64,000 nucleotides of DNA from Amia ocellicauda (GCF_036373705.1 NC_089855.1:32452719-32516718), one strand, 5' to 3'; positions 22,201 to 34,605 are shown, counted from the stretch's first letter. The notes: generated by a model not told the origin, from the sequence alone. Translations and numbers: made by a program.

Positions 22201-25200
22201 CAGACTGCAAGTTTCAGCTCTTTCTGTAGATGTTCGATAGGATTCAGATCAGGACTCATAGAAGGCCACTTCAGAACAGTCCAATGTTTTGTTCTTATCC
22301 ATTCATGGGTGATTTTATCTGTGTGTTTGGGGTCATTATCCTGTTGGAGGACCCATGACCTGCGACTGAGACAGAGCTTTCTGACACTGGGCAGTACGTT
22401 TTGCTCCGGAATGCCTTGATAGTCTTGAGATTTCATTGTGCCCTGCACAGATTCAAGGCACCGTGTGCCAGGCACAGCAAAGCAGCCCCAAAACATAACC
22501 GAGCTTGTTTCACTGTAGGTATGGTGTTCTTTTCTTTGAAAGCTTCATTTCATCTACGAACACAGAGCTGATGTGACTTGCCAGCTCCAGTTTTGACTCA
22601 TCTCTCCGAAGGATTGTGGCTTTTCAATATGCATTTTAGCAAATTCCTGTCTGGCTTTTAATGTTTTTCTTTCACAAATTGAGTCCTCCTGGATCTTCTT
22701 CCATGTAGGCCACTTTTGCTCAAAAAGTGATGAATGGTGCAATCAGAAACTGATGTACCTTCACCTTGGAGTTCAGCTTGTATCTCTTTGGCAGTTATCC
22801 TTGGTTCTTTTTCTGCCATTCACACTATCCTTCTGTTCAATCTGGGGTTGATTTTCCTCTTGCGGCCGCGCCCAGGGATGTTGGCTACAGTTCCATGGAC
22901 CTTGAACTTCATAATAATATTTGCAACTGTTGTCACAGGAACATCAAGCTGCTTCGAGATGGTCTACCATGCTTGTCTATTATTTTCTTTCTGATCTCCT
23001 CAGACAACTCTCTCCTTTGCTTTCTCTGGTCCATGTTCAGTGTAGTGCACACAATGATACCAAATGGCAAAGTAACTATTTTCCTCCATTTAAATAGGCT
23101 GAATGACTGATTACAAGATTGGAGACTTGTGTGGTACCAATTAAATAAACAAATTAGTTTGGAATATCACTATAATGCAATTATGTATTATCTTTTCAAA
23201 GGGGTACCAACAAATGTATCCAGGCCATTTTAGAATATCTTTGTAGAATGACATGCCAAAGGTATGCAAGTATACTAGATGCAATAGCTTTTAATTTCAT
23301 CACTTTTCAGGAGGAATTAAGCATTATTTCAATGAACTGTAAGGGTACCAACAAATTTGAGCACATCTGTATGTTCCTTATATGGAGTAGTTGTTATTAA
23401 ACTGTGTATAAATGTGTGTCAAATGATGGTCTAAGCATGGACCAAGGAATGCAGCTCCAGAAGGGGGGCGGGGGTCATCGAGTCAACGCATTGCCATTAA
23501 GATCAGTGAGTATTGCACAGGCTGTAGCTAAAGTTATGTAGCCTATTGTATCCTACCTACACAACAGAATACCCATAAAATAATACTAATGAAAAAAATG
23601 AATAACACTTACATGCTTTAGTGCTCCTCAAACTTTTCATAAATGTGCATTCATTGTTTATTTCACACCCAAACTATTTGGCGACAGTGGTCATATTCAC
23701 TTCCAACCCAGTCTCACTAGCGAAACATCAATTCATGTTTAGGCAATTCTATGAAAAAGTTACCTAGATAATGTTTCCACTTTCACCCACAATGCCTCAA
23801 GGAGTACTCTGAGATGGAATAAATACATTAAAATATTAAATATTAGACTACATTAACCTACCTAACATCATCATCATAATTATATTTTTATTAATCTAGC
23901 ATCTGTAAACAGGTAAATTATTTCCTTATTTATTTTTTAGATCATATTCAAATGCAAGATTATGCCATGCAGTACGATCAGAAAATATGATATTTTTATG
24001 TTAGATAGGTAGGTATGTATTATTAGCACATAATTATTATTTAGTTTTGTTTTCCATCTCTGCCCGATTTCAGTTATGCCGTGACTGCATGTTTGCCAGA
24101 TTGGAGAAATTTTAAAGTCTTTTTTACGGTGGCCCAACAAACACAAAACACAAATGCAAAAATAAAACCACAATTGCAAAAATAAAACACAAAAACAAAA
24201 AGCAGAACACAATTGAAAAAAGAAAAATACAATTGCAAAAAGAGAAACATAAATGCAAAAAGAAAACACAAAAACAAAAAGAATGCAATTCCAAAAGGAA
24301 GAACACAAATGCAAAAAGAGAAACGCAAAAACAAAAAGATTTAGATTGCGTCATCTAGAGTCCTACCAATAGAAAACGTGTCCTGCCTCTTCATCTCCCA
24401 CCGCTGTTGTAGGCAAGCTACATGCCCACACAGGACTGAAGCAATGCTAGGTCAACATCTCTGTTCGCTGTTATCTGCTCTGTGATCTCTGCACAAGAGA
24501 AACGCTCGATTTAACGTATAAGTGTTGATGCAGACCCGGAAATCAGGCGACTCCTGGAATTACGATTAATTTGAATGTCACTCTCGCTTCATTTATTAAA
24601 ACCACAAAATACAAATAATGACTCTATTGACTGTAAACTCTTTACAGGGAAGTATAATTAGAAGTGGAGGTGCACTGTATAGAGCGACAAATGTAGGTCC
24701 TGTAGTCTAATTTCATATCTCGAACAAGACATATATTTGTTAATATAGAATGCAAAAATAACAGCTCTGGGACCAAATCACTTTTAATATCAGAAATAAA
24801 CACTGTGTAAACAGAGAGCTTAACTCACATTCATTGGACCAATTGAGTGTGTTCCCTGTAGTGTTTATGTCCTCATATGTATTAAATGTACGCGCACACA
24901 TGATGGCAACAAATAGATAACTATGACTTCACATCTTGTCTGCACTTATTAGCTATTACAATATAGGATGTAGGACTTGTATTTTGTATAACTGTATATT
25001 TTCCAATGCACTTATGTAATTTTGAATTTGTAATTGTATTATGTTTTGAGCTGTACTATATTATTGCATGTTTTTAATGCCTTATATTATAAGTCACACT
25101 GGATAAGCTGTTAGGGGTTTTCTTTTTTGGACATTTTTACAGCCTTCAATCGATCCTCATAAATCAGTTACTACAACTGAAATACCTCACCAGACTTATT

Positions 25201-28200
25201 TCCTCTTTAAGATCATAGAAAACCATGGTCTTCACAGATCAAAGAGAGAAGTATATGTTATATTCAATTCCTGATGTTTCATACATATTCATTCTGTGGT
25301 GTTCAAAAATACTGTAGCAACTCTGCAAACTGTCTGGTATTGGGGGACATGTAGGGCTGTGTTCTGTCTGTTTGTTGGCGGGTGGAGTGGTTATGTGGTT
25401 AGTTCTGGTGTCAGGGGTTAGCCCTGTGTAGAAAGAAGGGGGTGCAGTGATTGGGGGAGTCAGTCACATGACACAAATAGATGAATAGGGGTGCCCGGTT
25501 CCCATGCAGCAGTTCTGAGTAGAGGGTTTGGAGTGAAAGTGTAGGAGTGTTGCTCCAGTTACTTGCATGTTAAATAAAATCTTTTGTATTGAACCCGACT
25601 CCCTGCTGTTATTGCGACTGAGTGGCAAACCCAAGTAGCGACCAGCATGGAACGCTACAGTGGTTTTAGAGGTTGGATTGAATCCATGCAACGAGAAGGA
25701 ACGGTTTCGCCATGCACAGGGAGAGAGCAACCATGGGGGGCCATCTCGGGAGGTCTTCCTAAGGATGAGCTGGGGTGGCAGAGGCTGAGATTCAGTGAGT
25801 TCTACCAGAGACCTGGACAGGGGGACCGCAAGCCCGAAAGATAGGTGCAGTGAAAAAGCAGACAGGTAGTAGCCGACCAAATGCACCACCCCAGAGGCAG
25901 CTTGGACAATTGGAAGGGGGTCATTGCCCACAGAAGACCTGATACTTGAAGGATTCGGTCTGTGTGTTGGGGTGTGGGGCAGTTGATGTTGTACGTGTTA
26001 TGTTGGTGTAAAGCTCATGTTGTGCTTGTGTTACTATAGCGGGGGATTAGTTAGTTTAGGGGTCGGGGGTTAGCCCCACGTGGGAACAAGGGGGGCATGG
26101 TGGAGTCAGTCATGAGACACATGACTTGTGCCCAGTTCCCTGCATGTTAAATAAAACCCATTGTGTTAAACCCAACTCCCTCCTGTTATTGCAGCTGAGT
26201 GGCAAACCCAATTAGCAACCAGAATGGAACGTTACAATACTGTTATGTGTTACATGAATTTATACAGCATCAAAGATCTGTGTTGTGGAGCAATATCTTG
26301 AACGATTGCTAGTTAAGCATTGCCTACATGTCTGCAACAAACTACGTGAGAGAGTGACCTTGTTTTGGATGAGAAACACAATATACCAATAGCCTGCTAA
26401 AAACCACAATACTTCATAGTTCAAACCCAAACAGCAAATGTACCGTGAAACAAAACTATGCCTAAACTTAAAGAAATGTTTGCTTACAAACGAAGTTAAC
26501 CATGATTTGTACCACTTTGCAAGTAAACCACATGTTCTGTTTAGCAAAACAGATTTCTGTTCATTTAAGATTTGAAAAAAACGCAGGTTAAAAGATCTGT
26601 ATAATTGTACAATAGCAGGTTAGAATTGGCTTTGTGGATCAAGCATTCAGGAGAAAAATAGAGATGGTGATAATGCTATCTAAGATATATTCAGAAACAT
26701 GTTTTACTTCCTTTCTGTACATTAAATGTGTTTCATGTAAAACATCATTCACATTTTAGAAATGCATCTTCGTATTGTTGTAACTTCAGAAGATTAGCGT
26801 GTAAATGACAATTATGAACTTCTAGAAAAAAATAGTATTGATACAGTGCATCCGGAATGTATTCACAGTGTTTCACTTTTTCCACATTTTGTTATGTTAC
26901 AGCCTTATTCCAAAATTGATTAAATTCATTATTTTCCTCAAAATTCTACAAACAATACCCCATAATGACAACGTGAAAGAAGTTTGTTTGAAATCTTTGC
27001 AAATTTATTGAAAATAAAAACAAAAAAAGCACATGTACATAAGTATTCACAGCCTTTGCTCAATACTTTGTTGAAGCACCTTTGGCACCAATTACAGCAT
27101 CGAGTATTTTTGAGTATGATGCTACAAGCTTGGCACACCTATTTTTGGGCAGTTTCTCCCATTCTTCTTTGCAAGACCTCTCAAGCTCCATCAGGTTGGA
27201 GGGGGAGCGTCAGTGCACAGCCATTTTCAGATCTCTCCAGAGATGTAAAATCGGGTTCAAGTCTGGCCTCTGGCTGGGCCACTCAAGGACATTCACAGAG
27301 TTGTCCTGTAGCCACTCCTTTGTTATCTTGTCTGTGTGCTTAGGGTCGTTGTCCTGTTGGAAGATGAACCTTCGCCCCAGTCTGAGGTCCAGAGCGCTCT
27401 GGAGCAGGTTTTCATCAAGGATGTCTCATTGTACATTGCTACATTCATGTTTCCCTCGATCCTGACTAGTCTCCCAGTTCCTGCCACTGAAAAACATCCC
27501 CACAGCATGATGCTGCCACCACCATGCTTCACTGTAGGGATGGTATTGGCCAGGTGATGAGCGGCGCCTGGTGCCAGCCATGACGCTGGCATTCAGGCCA
27601 AAGAGTTCAATCTTTGTTTCTTATGGTCTGAGAGTCCTTCAGGTGCCTTTTGGCAAACTCCAGGCGGGCTGTCATGTGCCTTTTACTGAGGAGTGTCTTC
27701 CGTCTGGCCACTCTACCATACAGGCCTGATTGGTGGAGTGCTGCAGAGATGGTTGTTCTTCTGGAAGGTTCTCCTCTCTCCACAGAGACACGCTGGAGCT
27801 CTGTCAGAGTGACCATCAGGTTCTTGGTCACCTCCCTGACTAAGGCCCTTCTCCCCCGATAGCTCAGTTTGGCCGAGCGGCCAGCCCTAGGAAGAGTCCT
27901 GGTGGTTCCAAACTTCTTCCATTTACGGATGATGGAGGCCACTGTGCTCATTGGGAACTTCAATGCTGCAGAAATGTTTCTGTACCCTTCCCCAGATATG
28001 TGCCTCAATTCAACCCTGTCTCAGAGGTCTACAGACAATTCCTTGGACTTGGGCTTGGTTTGTGCTCTGACATGCACTGTTAACTGTGGGACCTTATATA
28101 GACAGGTGTGTGCCTTTCCAAATCATGTCCAATCAACTGAATTTACCACAGGTGGACTCCAATCAAGTTGTAGAAACATCTCAAGGATGATCAGTGGAAA

Positions 28201-31200
28201 CAGGATGCACCTGAGCTCAATTTTGAGTGTCATGGCAAAGGCTGTGAATACTGATGTACATGTGCTTTTTTTTGTTTTTTATTTTTTCATAAATTTGCAA
28301 AGATTTCAAACAAACTTCTTTCACGTTGTCATTATGGGGTATTGTTTGTAGAATTTTGAGGAAAATAATGAAGTTAATCCATTTTGGAATAAGACTGTAA
28401 CATAACAAAATGTGGAAAAAGTGAAGCGCTGTGAATACTTTCCGGATGCACTGTACACACACACACATACACACACAGTTGTGGTTGACTGTATTCACAT
28501 CTTTCATTTGAAACTATGTTTTGAATTTAATACTTTTATTTTTATAAATATTGTTAATTGAACTATATTTATCAATTATATATTTTCAGAGTTTGCTGCA
28601 CACCTGAGTTATGCCCGGGGGTGTGTAAATGGATTCCTATGGCGCAGTAGTCAAAAGTTAAAGTCAAGCTACATGTATAGTACTGTGCAAAAGTTTTAGG
28701 CAGGTGTGAACAAATGCTGTAAAGTAAGAATGCTTTCAAAAATAGATATGTTAATAGATTATATTCATCAATTAACAAAATGCAAAGTGAGTGAAGAGAA
28801 GAAAAATCAACATTAAATCCATATTTGGTGTGACCACCCTTTGCCTTCATAACAGCATCAATTCTAGGTACACTTGCACAAAGTCAGGGATTTTTTAGGC
28901 ATATAGTCAGGTGTATGATGAAACAATTATTCCAGACAGGTTCTAATGATTATCAATTCAATATGTAGGTTGAAACACGATCATGCACTGAAACAGAAAC
29001 AGCTGTGTAGGAGGAATAAAACTGGGTGAGGAACAGCCAAACTCAGCTAACAAGGTGATGCTGCTGAAGACAGTTTACTGTCAAAAGTCATACGCCATGG
29101 CAATACTGAGCACAGCAACCAGACACAAGGTAGTTATACTGCATCAGCAAGGTCTCTCCCAGGCAGAAATTTCAAGGCAGACAGGGGTTTCCAAATGTGC
29201 TGTCCAAGCTCTTTTGAAGAAGCACAAAGAAACTGGCAACGTTGAGGACCGTAGACGCAGTGGTCGGCCAAGGAAACTTACTGCAGCAGATGAAAGACAC
29301 ATCATGCTTACTTCCCTTCACAATCGGAAGATGTCCAGCAGTGCCATGAGCTCAGAATTGGCAGAAAACAGTGGGACCCTGGTACACCCATCTACTGTCC
29401 AGAGAAGTTGGGTCAGAAGTGGCCTTCATGGAAGACTTGTGGCCAAAAAGCCATACCTCCGACGTGGCAACAAGGCCAAGTGACTCAACTATGCATGAAA
29501 ACACAGGAACTGGGGTGCAGAAAAATGGCAGCAGGTACTCTGGACTAATGAGTCAAAATTTGAAATATTTGGCTGTAGCAGAAGGCAGTTTGTTTGCCGA
29601 AGGGCTGGAGAGCGGTACACGAATGAGTGTTTGCAGGCAACAGTGAAGCATGGTGGAGGTTCTTTGCAAGTTTGGGGCTGCATTTCTGCAAATGGAGTTG
29701 GTCAGAAATGGTCAGAATTAATGGTGTCCTCAATGCTGAGAAGTACAGCGAGATACTTATCCATCATGCAGTACCATCAGGGAGGCGTCTGATTGGCCCC
29801 AAATGTATTCTGCAGCATGACAATGACCCCAAACATACAGCGACAGTCATTAAGAACTTTCTTCAGCGTAAAGGAGAACAAGGAGTCCTGGAAGTGATGG
29901 TATGGCCCCCACAGAGCCCTGATCTCAACATTTAGTCTGTCTGGGATTACAGGAAGAGAGAGAAGCAGCTGAGGTGGCCTAAATCCACAGAAGAACTGTG
30001 GTTAGTTCTCCAAGATGTTTGGACCAACCTACCTGCCGAGTTCCTTCAAAAACTGTGTGCAAGTGTACCTAGAAGAATTTATGCTGTTTTGAAGGCAAAG
30101 GGTGGTCACACCAAATATGGATTTAATGTTGATTTGTCTTGTGTTCACTCAGTTTGCATTTTGTTAATTGATAAATATAATCTATTAACATGTCTGTTTT
30201 TGAAAGCAGTCTTACTTTACAGCATTTTTTTCACACCTGCCTAAAAGTTTTGCACAGTACTGTATATTGAATACAAATTTTGTACTGCAATAACAGTTTA
30301 TCTTTCTTTTCTTTAGGAATAGACCTCTCACTGTATTGCTGGGTGCCCATAATATAAATATCAGTGAGAAATCCCAACAGAGGATAGAAGTGAAAAAATA
30401 CTACAAGAACCCTCTACATTCATTAAACATTAATGATTTTGACATAATGCTACTGAAGGTATGGTAAAAGCCACTCCCCCCGAAGTTCTCTTGAACACCT
30501 ATGTTTAAATTGCTTTGTGGTTTGATTATTTGTTTGCCCAAGTAGGACATATTCAAAAGTATCTATAGAGGTGATTTCCATAACCATTTTCTTCAAAACA
30601 GAGTTTACGGAAGGAAACTGTAAATGTTTAAAGTTGATCAAATAAAAGACAATAGCTACAGATTTTGTTTTAAAATGACAGTCAAGAAACATTAAAAGTG
30701 ATGAATAACCTACCAGGTATCTTAAAATATTGAAATAGAGGAGTATATATAAGATTTTTATAGTGAACATTTTTATGATTTTGTTTTTATTTTTCTGTGG
30801 GATTTCAATGATTTAAATTGTTTGTTACTGTGATTTTATTTAACAGCTCAAGAATCATGCCATTCTTAACAGGAATGTGCAAGTGCTGGCACTGCCAACT
30901 GCAGAAATAGATATTCCAGCAAAGACTATGTGTTTTACTGCCGGTTGGGGAATAAGACAACCTAATGGAAAACCTGACAAGGTTCTACGAGAGGTATCAC
31001 TCGCCGTTCAGAGCAATAAGGAATGCAAGAAGGCATGGAAGAGATACTTTAACCTTAAGACAATGATGTGCACCCATTTTGATGGAAAAAAAGGAATATG
31101 TCAGGTAAGGGATTGACATCTGAGAAACATGGAACCTTTCGTGAACTCTTATTGGGCAACAGGGAAGCCTTAATCTCGGAGTGAGAAATAAATAGTTATT

Positions 31201-33525
31201 TGTTTCAGGATAAGTCTCCTTTCCGTGATTTAAATTATCTAATTTAAATTAGATTAAATAAGGATCATAGGAATCAATCACGAGTAAAGCGAAACTTGAT
31301 GGATTGGTACTCCCCAGGAATGTTTCTTAATGTACTGAGCTGCTGGGATTGTAGTGTGGTCGGCCCTGAAGTCATAGAAGGCTTACAAATGACTTTGGTA
31401 GGCATCCCTAGTACTGCGCTATTTACAAAAGCCATGTTAAAGGTGTTTTAAGGCAATGTTAAAAGCAATGTATATTTGCTGTTTCATTAAGGACTGTCAT
31501 GAGTGTCCTTTATTTGAGTGAATTCCCATGGTCCCCACACCTGGTTAGACCTGCAGGAGTTTAATAATTTCCTGGTAACAAGCAGATATATCACCCTTCT
31601 GTGTGTAAGGGACATATTACAGAGGACAGTCAGATACAGTCTTAATGAAGACTGTCCTGCTGCCTGAAAACTTTCCATTAGACTTATTTTTGGTTAGCTG
31701 AAGGTCTTCGTCGTTTAACTGAAACATCATTGTGTGAGACAGGATGCCAGACAGACCTGCTTAGAACCTGTTCTGAAGGCAGTCAGTCACCCCCCCAACA
31801 CGCCTCTCCCCTGTGGTTAGCTTTGTGGTTTTGAGAGCAATAAGTAATAAAAACAAACTGTGCTTCTACAGACAGAAGAGACATTATCACTAATCAATAT
31901 TAACCCTTCAGTCCCATAAACAGAAAACAATTACCAATATTAAAACTAATATAATCAATATTTATCCCTTCAGGAATCCCTTTCCTAAGGACAAAGAAAG
32001 GTGTCAATAAGTTAAAACCTCTTGTGACTTATTGTCAATAAAGTTCAAACCATAACAGCTGAAACATTGGTTTAATCAGCACAAACGTAGCACATACAAA
32101 AGAGACGAGTTTAGTTTGATTCTGTTGTTGTGGGGGGCTCACTCAACTAAAATAAATAAACGTTAATATCTTCAAAGCCATAATAGCACAAATGTTTATT
32201 TCAATGGCATAAACTGGCACAAATGTAGCACAAACAAATTATATATAATATACGAGTCATTAAGGGATAAGAGGAAACTCTAAACTGGTTAGTCTTAACA
32301 ACACATAATGTTATGAATGAAAATTACTAACCAGAGCAGGCTGTCAGGGATTCCAGATGGAATTTGTTCCACAGAAGTAAAATCATCATCAGCCTATATC
32401 GATCCTCTGCTGGCTGAATACCTCCCTAAGATGTTGCCTTGAAGCCCAATTTCCATTTGTGTCCCAGGGTCTGTGTGGCCCTGATCTGGAAAAGCTCCTC
32501 TGGATTGATGTGGTCGATGCCTTTCAGCCAGGGTGAAAAGGTTCAGTTTCCCTCAGTAGGACATTCCCTTCAGACCTGGAATAAGTCTGGTTGCTCTCCT
32601 CTGAACTGCCTCTAGAGCAGCAATATCTTTCTTGAAGTGTGGTGCCAGAACTGTACACAGTATTCCAGATGAGGTCTAACTAGTGCATTGTACAGTCTTA
32701 ACATTACTTCCCATGTTTTAAATTCTACACTTTTGACAATATACCCTACATCCTGTTTGCCTTTTTTATTGCTTCCCCACACTGTTTGGATGGGGAAACT
32801 GATGAATCCACTTAGACTCCTAGATCTTTCTCATGTGTTCCTTCATCTAGTTCTATTCCTCCATAGCATATTTTGGGTATTTTGACTGGAGCAATCTAAG
32901 TGAAGTACCTTGCTCAACAGTACAACAGCACTGACACACAACTGACTATTATCTAAGTCCCTTTGAATAACCTGTGGTGCCGAGATTGTATCTGCTGAGC
33001 CACCTATTTTTGTATCATCTGCAAATTTGACAAGTTTGCTAACTATCCCAGAGTCCAGATCATTATTATAGATTAGAAAACGTACAGGCCCTGTGGAACT
33101 CCACTAACAACCTCACTCCAGTTAGAAGCAACTCCTCTCTTATCCATTTATTTGTTTTCGGTCAGTTTTTGTTTTTCCAAGTAAACATTTTCACAAGTGT
33201 TTAGTATTTGCTGTATTCTGTACCATTTTGGCATGTAATGATCATTGTTTGGTTTCTAAATATTTTTGGGCTTTTAGTGACAGTTTATCAGGCAGTGAAG
33301 AGCCTGTGAATGCCCTGTAAATTCTGAGTCTTGGGAATAATGGAATTAAATTCTATGCTACTCTTATTTCAGGGTGATTCTGGAGGACCTTTGATTTGTA
33401 AATCCAAAGCCCAGGGAGTGGTTGCGTTTGCTGCACCGGACAGGTGTGACAATCCCAGTTATCCACAAGTTTACATGAATATTTCCAGTTTTCTGCAATG
33501 GATACATGACACAATGGGGAATTGA
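17494..33525 (+). CDS. Granzyme/mast-cell-protease-like serine protease, gene 2
   Basis: Exons: 17494-17545, 19500-19647, 30317-30458, 30847-31104, 33373-33525 (250 residues; phases 1-2-0-0). Signal peptide starts [11 protein letters not shown]. Mature start [19 protein letters not shown], almost the same as gene 1. His57 is in TAAHC, Asp102 in NDFDIMLLK, Ser195 in GDSGGP. Gly189, Cys191 and Cys220 are present, and Ser214 is replaced by Ala (GVVAFAAP). All splice sites are GT-AG and there is no internal stop, so the gene looks functional. The locus is stretched to 16 kb: intron 2 alone (about 10.7 kb) holds two Tc1-like elements, a Tc1 split by an LTR, and a TRIM-like element. Secreted granule protease activity is inferred from family. 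Confidence 0.9.
18100..18250 (+). repeat. Tc1-end remnant in gene 2 intron 1
   Basis: This stretch, with ACATATCCTACCCCACAACT, corresponds to 9390-9560 in intron 1 of gene 1, and the following unique-looking intron sequence also corresponds (AACTTGCATGTC near 19430 and near 9630). It therefore predates duplication of genes 1 and 2. Confidence 0.5.
18324..19228 (+). mobile_element. Tc1-like transposon, family B, internally deleted copy 1
   Basis: Ends carry ACCGATCAGCCATAACATTA and its reverse complement next to TA repeats. The coding strand is plus. The transposase N-terminus (from about 18477: [16 protein letters not shown]) with its helix-turn-helix runs to WSDES and then jumps to [20 protein letters not shown] in another frame: about 330 bases holding the second catalytic Asp are missing. 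The same junction occurs in copy 2 at 54749-55576. It inserted in intron 1 of gene 2. Confidence 0.9.
20028..23371 (-). mobile_element. Tc1-like transposon, family D, split by an LTR
   Basis: Terminal repeats of the CAAATTTGTTGGTACCC type (20040s; inverted at 23344-23371) with a further GGGTACCAACAAATG inside the right end, the IR/DR layout of Sleeping-Beauty-like elements. The transposase runs on minus and is decayed: 22060-22496 still shows [10 protein letters not shown] and [10 protein letters not shown], while the N-terminal part near 22550-23000 is in fragments. At 20228-22056 a long LTR is inserted into it. Confidence 0.85.
20228..22056 (-). mobile_element. Long solo LTR (1.83 kb) nested in a Tc1 element
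   Basis: It starts TGTAGC and ends GCTACA, and the 4-bp repeat TATG stands at both sides (20224-20227 and 22057-22060). Joining the flanks restores the surrounding Tc1 sequence, which proves insertion. No protein domain is recognisable inside. Minus orientation is suggested by TATAAAG (near 21632-21638) upstream of AATAAA (20370-20375), but the distance of 1.26 kb is long, so orientation is uncertain. It is probably from an endogenous-retrovirus or LTR retrotransposon family. Confidence 0.65.
23372..25312 (+). other. Part of gene 2 intron 2 between Tc1-D and the TRIM
   Basis: AT-rich sequence containing the minisatellite at 24140-24345 and a weak L2-like tail near 24945-25110. No exon of the protease gene falls here. 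Confidence 0.4.
24140..24345 (+). repeat. A-rich imperfect minisatellite
   Basis: Roughly 20-base units built from AACACAAATGCAAAAAGA variants repeat about ten times with drift. The long Phe/Cys-rich frames on the minus strand (for example 23937-24314) are translations of this repeat and not genes. Confidence 0.75.
25313..26236 (+). mobile_element. TRIM-like miniature LTR retrotransposon
   Basis: Two direct repeats end in closely related sequence (CTGTTATTGCGACTGAGTGG with GGAACGCTACA at 25659; CTGTTATTGCAGCTGAGTGG with GGAACGTTACA at 26236). The outer ends are TGTAGC and GTTACA and are flanked by the 4-bp repeat ATAC (25309-25312, 26237-26240). Both repeats contain AATAAA. The left LTR is about 347 bp, the right about 275 bp, and the internal part only about 300 bp with no gag or pol. 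This is the build of a terminal-repeat retrotransposon in miniature. Primer-binding site and polypurine tract are not certain. Confidence 0.7.
26842..28455 (-). mobile_element. Tc1-like transposon, family E, degenerate transposase
   Basis: Ends TACAGTGCATCCGGAATGTA and its near reverse complement, with repeated CACATGTACATAAGTATTCA type direct repeats inside both ends. The transposase is on minus: N-terminal helix-turn-helix part at 27607-28008 ([18 protein letters not shown]), middle at 27323-27592 ([13 protein letters not shown]), and a C-terminal part readable to about 27060. It is cut by frameshifts near 27600 and 27350, so inactive. Confidence 0.9.
28676..30266 (+). mobile_element. Tc1-like transposon, family F, with long inverted ends
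   Basis: Ends are TAGTACTGTGCAAAAG and the inverted CTTTTGCACAGTACTGTA-type sequence. The inverted repeats reach about 190 bases inward (28678-28866 and 30076-30264). The transposase runs on plus from about 29091 ([20 protein letters not shown]), shows a helix-turn-helix and RRRSGRPRK, then breaks by stops near 29481. WTNESKFE stands where WTDESKF is expected, so the first catalytic Asp codon has changed. The final SPDLN is followed by a stop. Confidence 0.9.
31105..33372 (+). other. Intron 4 of protease gene 2
   Basis: A 2.3-kb intron. Apart from the LINE-like fragment at 32330-33145 I see AT-rich sequence without genes; 31880-32290 has repeated TTAACCCTTCAG/TATCCCTTCAG phrases that may be another old repeat. 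Confidence 0.4.
32330..33145. repeat. CR1/L3-like LINE fragment in gene 2 intron 4
   Basis: Phrases such as CTGTACACAGTATTCCAGAT followed by GAGGTCT, and GGCCCTGTGGAACTCCACTA, are typical of CR1/L3-type LINE untranslated or coding remains across vertebrates. No open frame is kept. The short fish repeat at 32880-32940 interrupts it. Confidence 0.45.
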
Positions 33526-33597
33526 AAAGAGGCCTGATTCAGCCTGTGGATTATCATTTTATATTTTATATATACTTACTAAATGTAAAATGTTCAG

Positions 33598-33613
33598 AAT
33601 AAAATGAAATAAA
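33598..33613 (+). terminator. Polyadenylation signals of protease gene 2
   Basis: AATAAA at 33598-33603 and again at 33608-33613, 73 bases after the stop codon. Confidence 0.55.
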
Positions 33614-34282
33614 GAAAATTATTCACAATAAACAGTTGGTTGAGCATTCACTTTTGAAGTATTATAGCTGGCTGATACACAAAACAAACACATACTGATA
33701 CTTCTGTCTAATATCCATGGTTTTTGACACAGGTCCTTAAAACATGTACCCAACCACATGTCACATGAATGATATTCCAAGATAAAAGCAAATAAAAAAC
33801 AACAAAAAAAACAATATTAAACTACAAGAAGACAGCCTGTGTACATGTCCTTCTTGTTCACTATTTGGGGGTGCGCCTAACAATTATAAACACGTCTTCT
33901 ACATTTTACAAATAATATAATATATGATATGAATATGTTAAGAATATGTTGCTATGCATACCACATCCCCTAAAACATGGTGAATCAGTTTTCTTCCACA
34001 GTTCAGATTAATCAATACAATCTCATGCAGCTGTCCCTCAATTTCCATTGCAGTTTATGTTTATATATAAAAAAAAAATTACATACTAAGTTCACATTGT
34101 CCCACCCAAGACAAAATAGATGACATTGTAAAGCACCTTACAAAATGTATTAATGCTATAGGTAGTTGAAAGTAGTAGTAGTAACTCATTATTTTTGTGT
34201 GTTCTAGTTTTATTTCCTTTGTATATGAAAGTCTTCTTGTGAAGAATTTGTGCCACACTATCATTTAGAGAATAGGCCTTTT

Positions 34283-34605
34283 TTGTGGCCATCCATCCAT
34301 TTTCAAAACCACTTATCCTGGTTCAGGTCACAGGGACACCAGAGCCAATCCCAGCAGGCATACACCCAGGACAAGATGCCAGGCCATCCCTGGGCAACAC
34401 ACACATACTGGTCAATTTAGCATGGCCAATTAACCTAACCCACATGTCTTTGGACGGTGGGAGGAAACCAGAGTGCACGGAGGAAACCCACATGGACACG
34501 GGGAGAACATGCAAACTCCACACAGATAGGCACCCTGAGCCGAGACTCAAGCCCAGGACCGCTGGAGCTCTGAGGCAGCAGAGCTAACTGCACCACCATG
34601 CCACC
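34283..34605. repeat. Fish dispersed repeat (CATCCATTTTC ... GGGAGAACATGCAAACTCC)
   Basis: The stretch from CCATCCATCCATTTTCAAAA to the motif GGGAGAACATGCAAACTCCA is a very common interspersed repeat of fish genomes. It lies between protease genes 2 and 3. The frames it contains are by-products of the repeat. Confidence 0.7.

Noticed and set aside
23937-24354. Phe/Cys-rich minus-strand frames that look like membrane proteins
   Set aside because: They translate an A-rich imperfect tandem repeat and have no splice, homology or promoter support.
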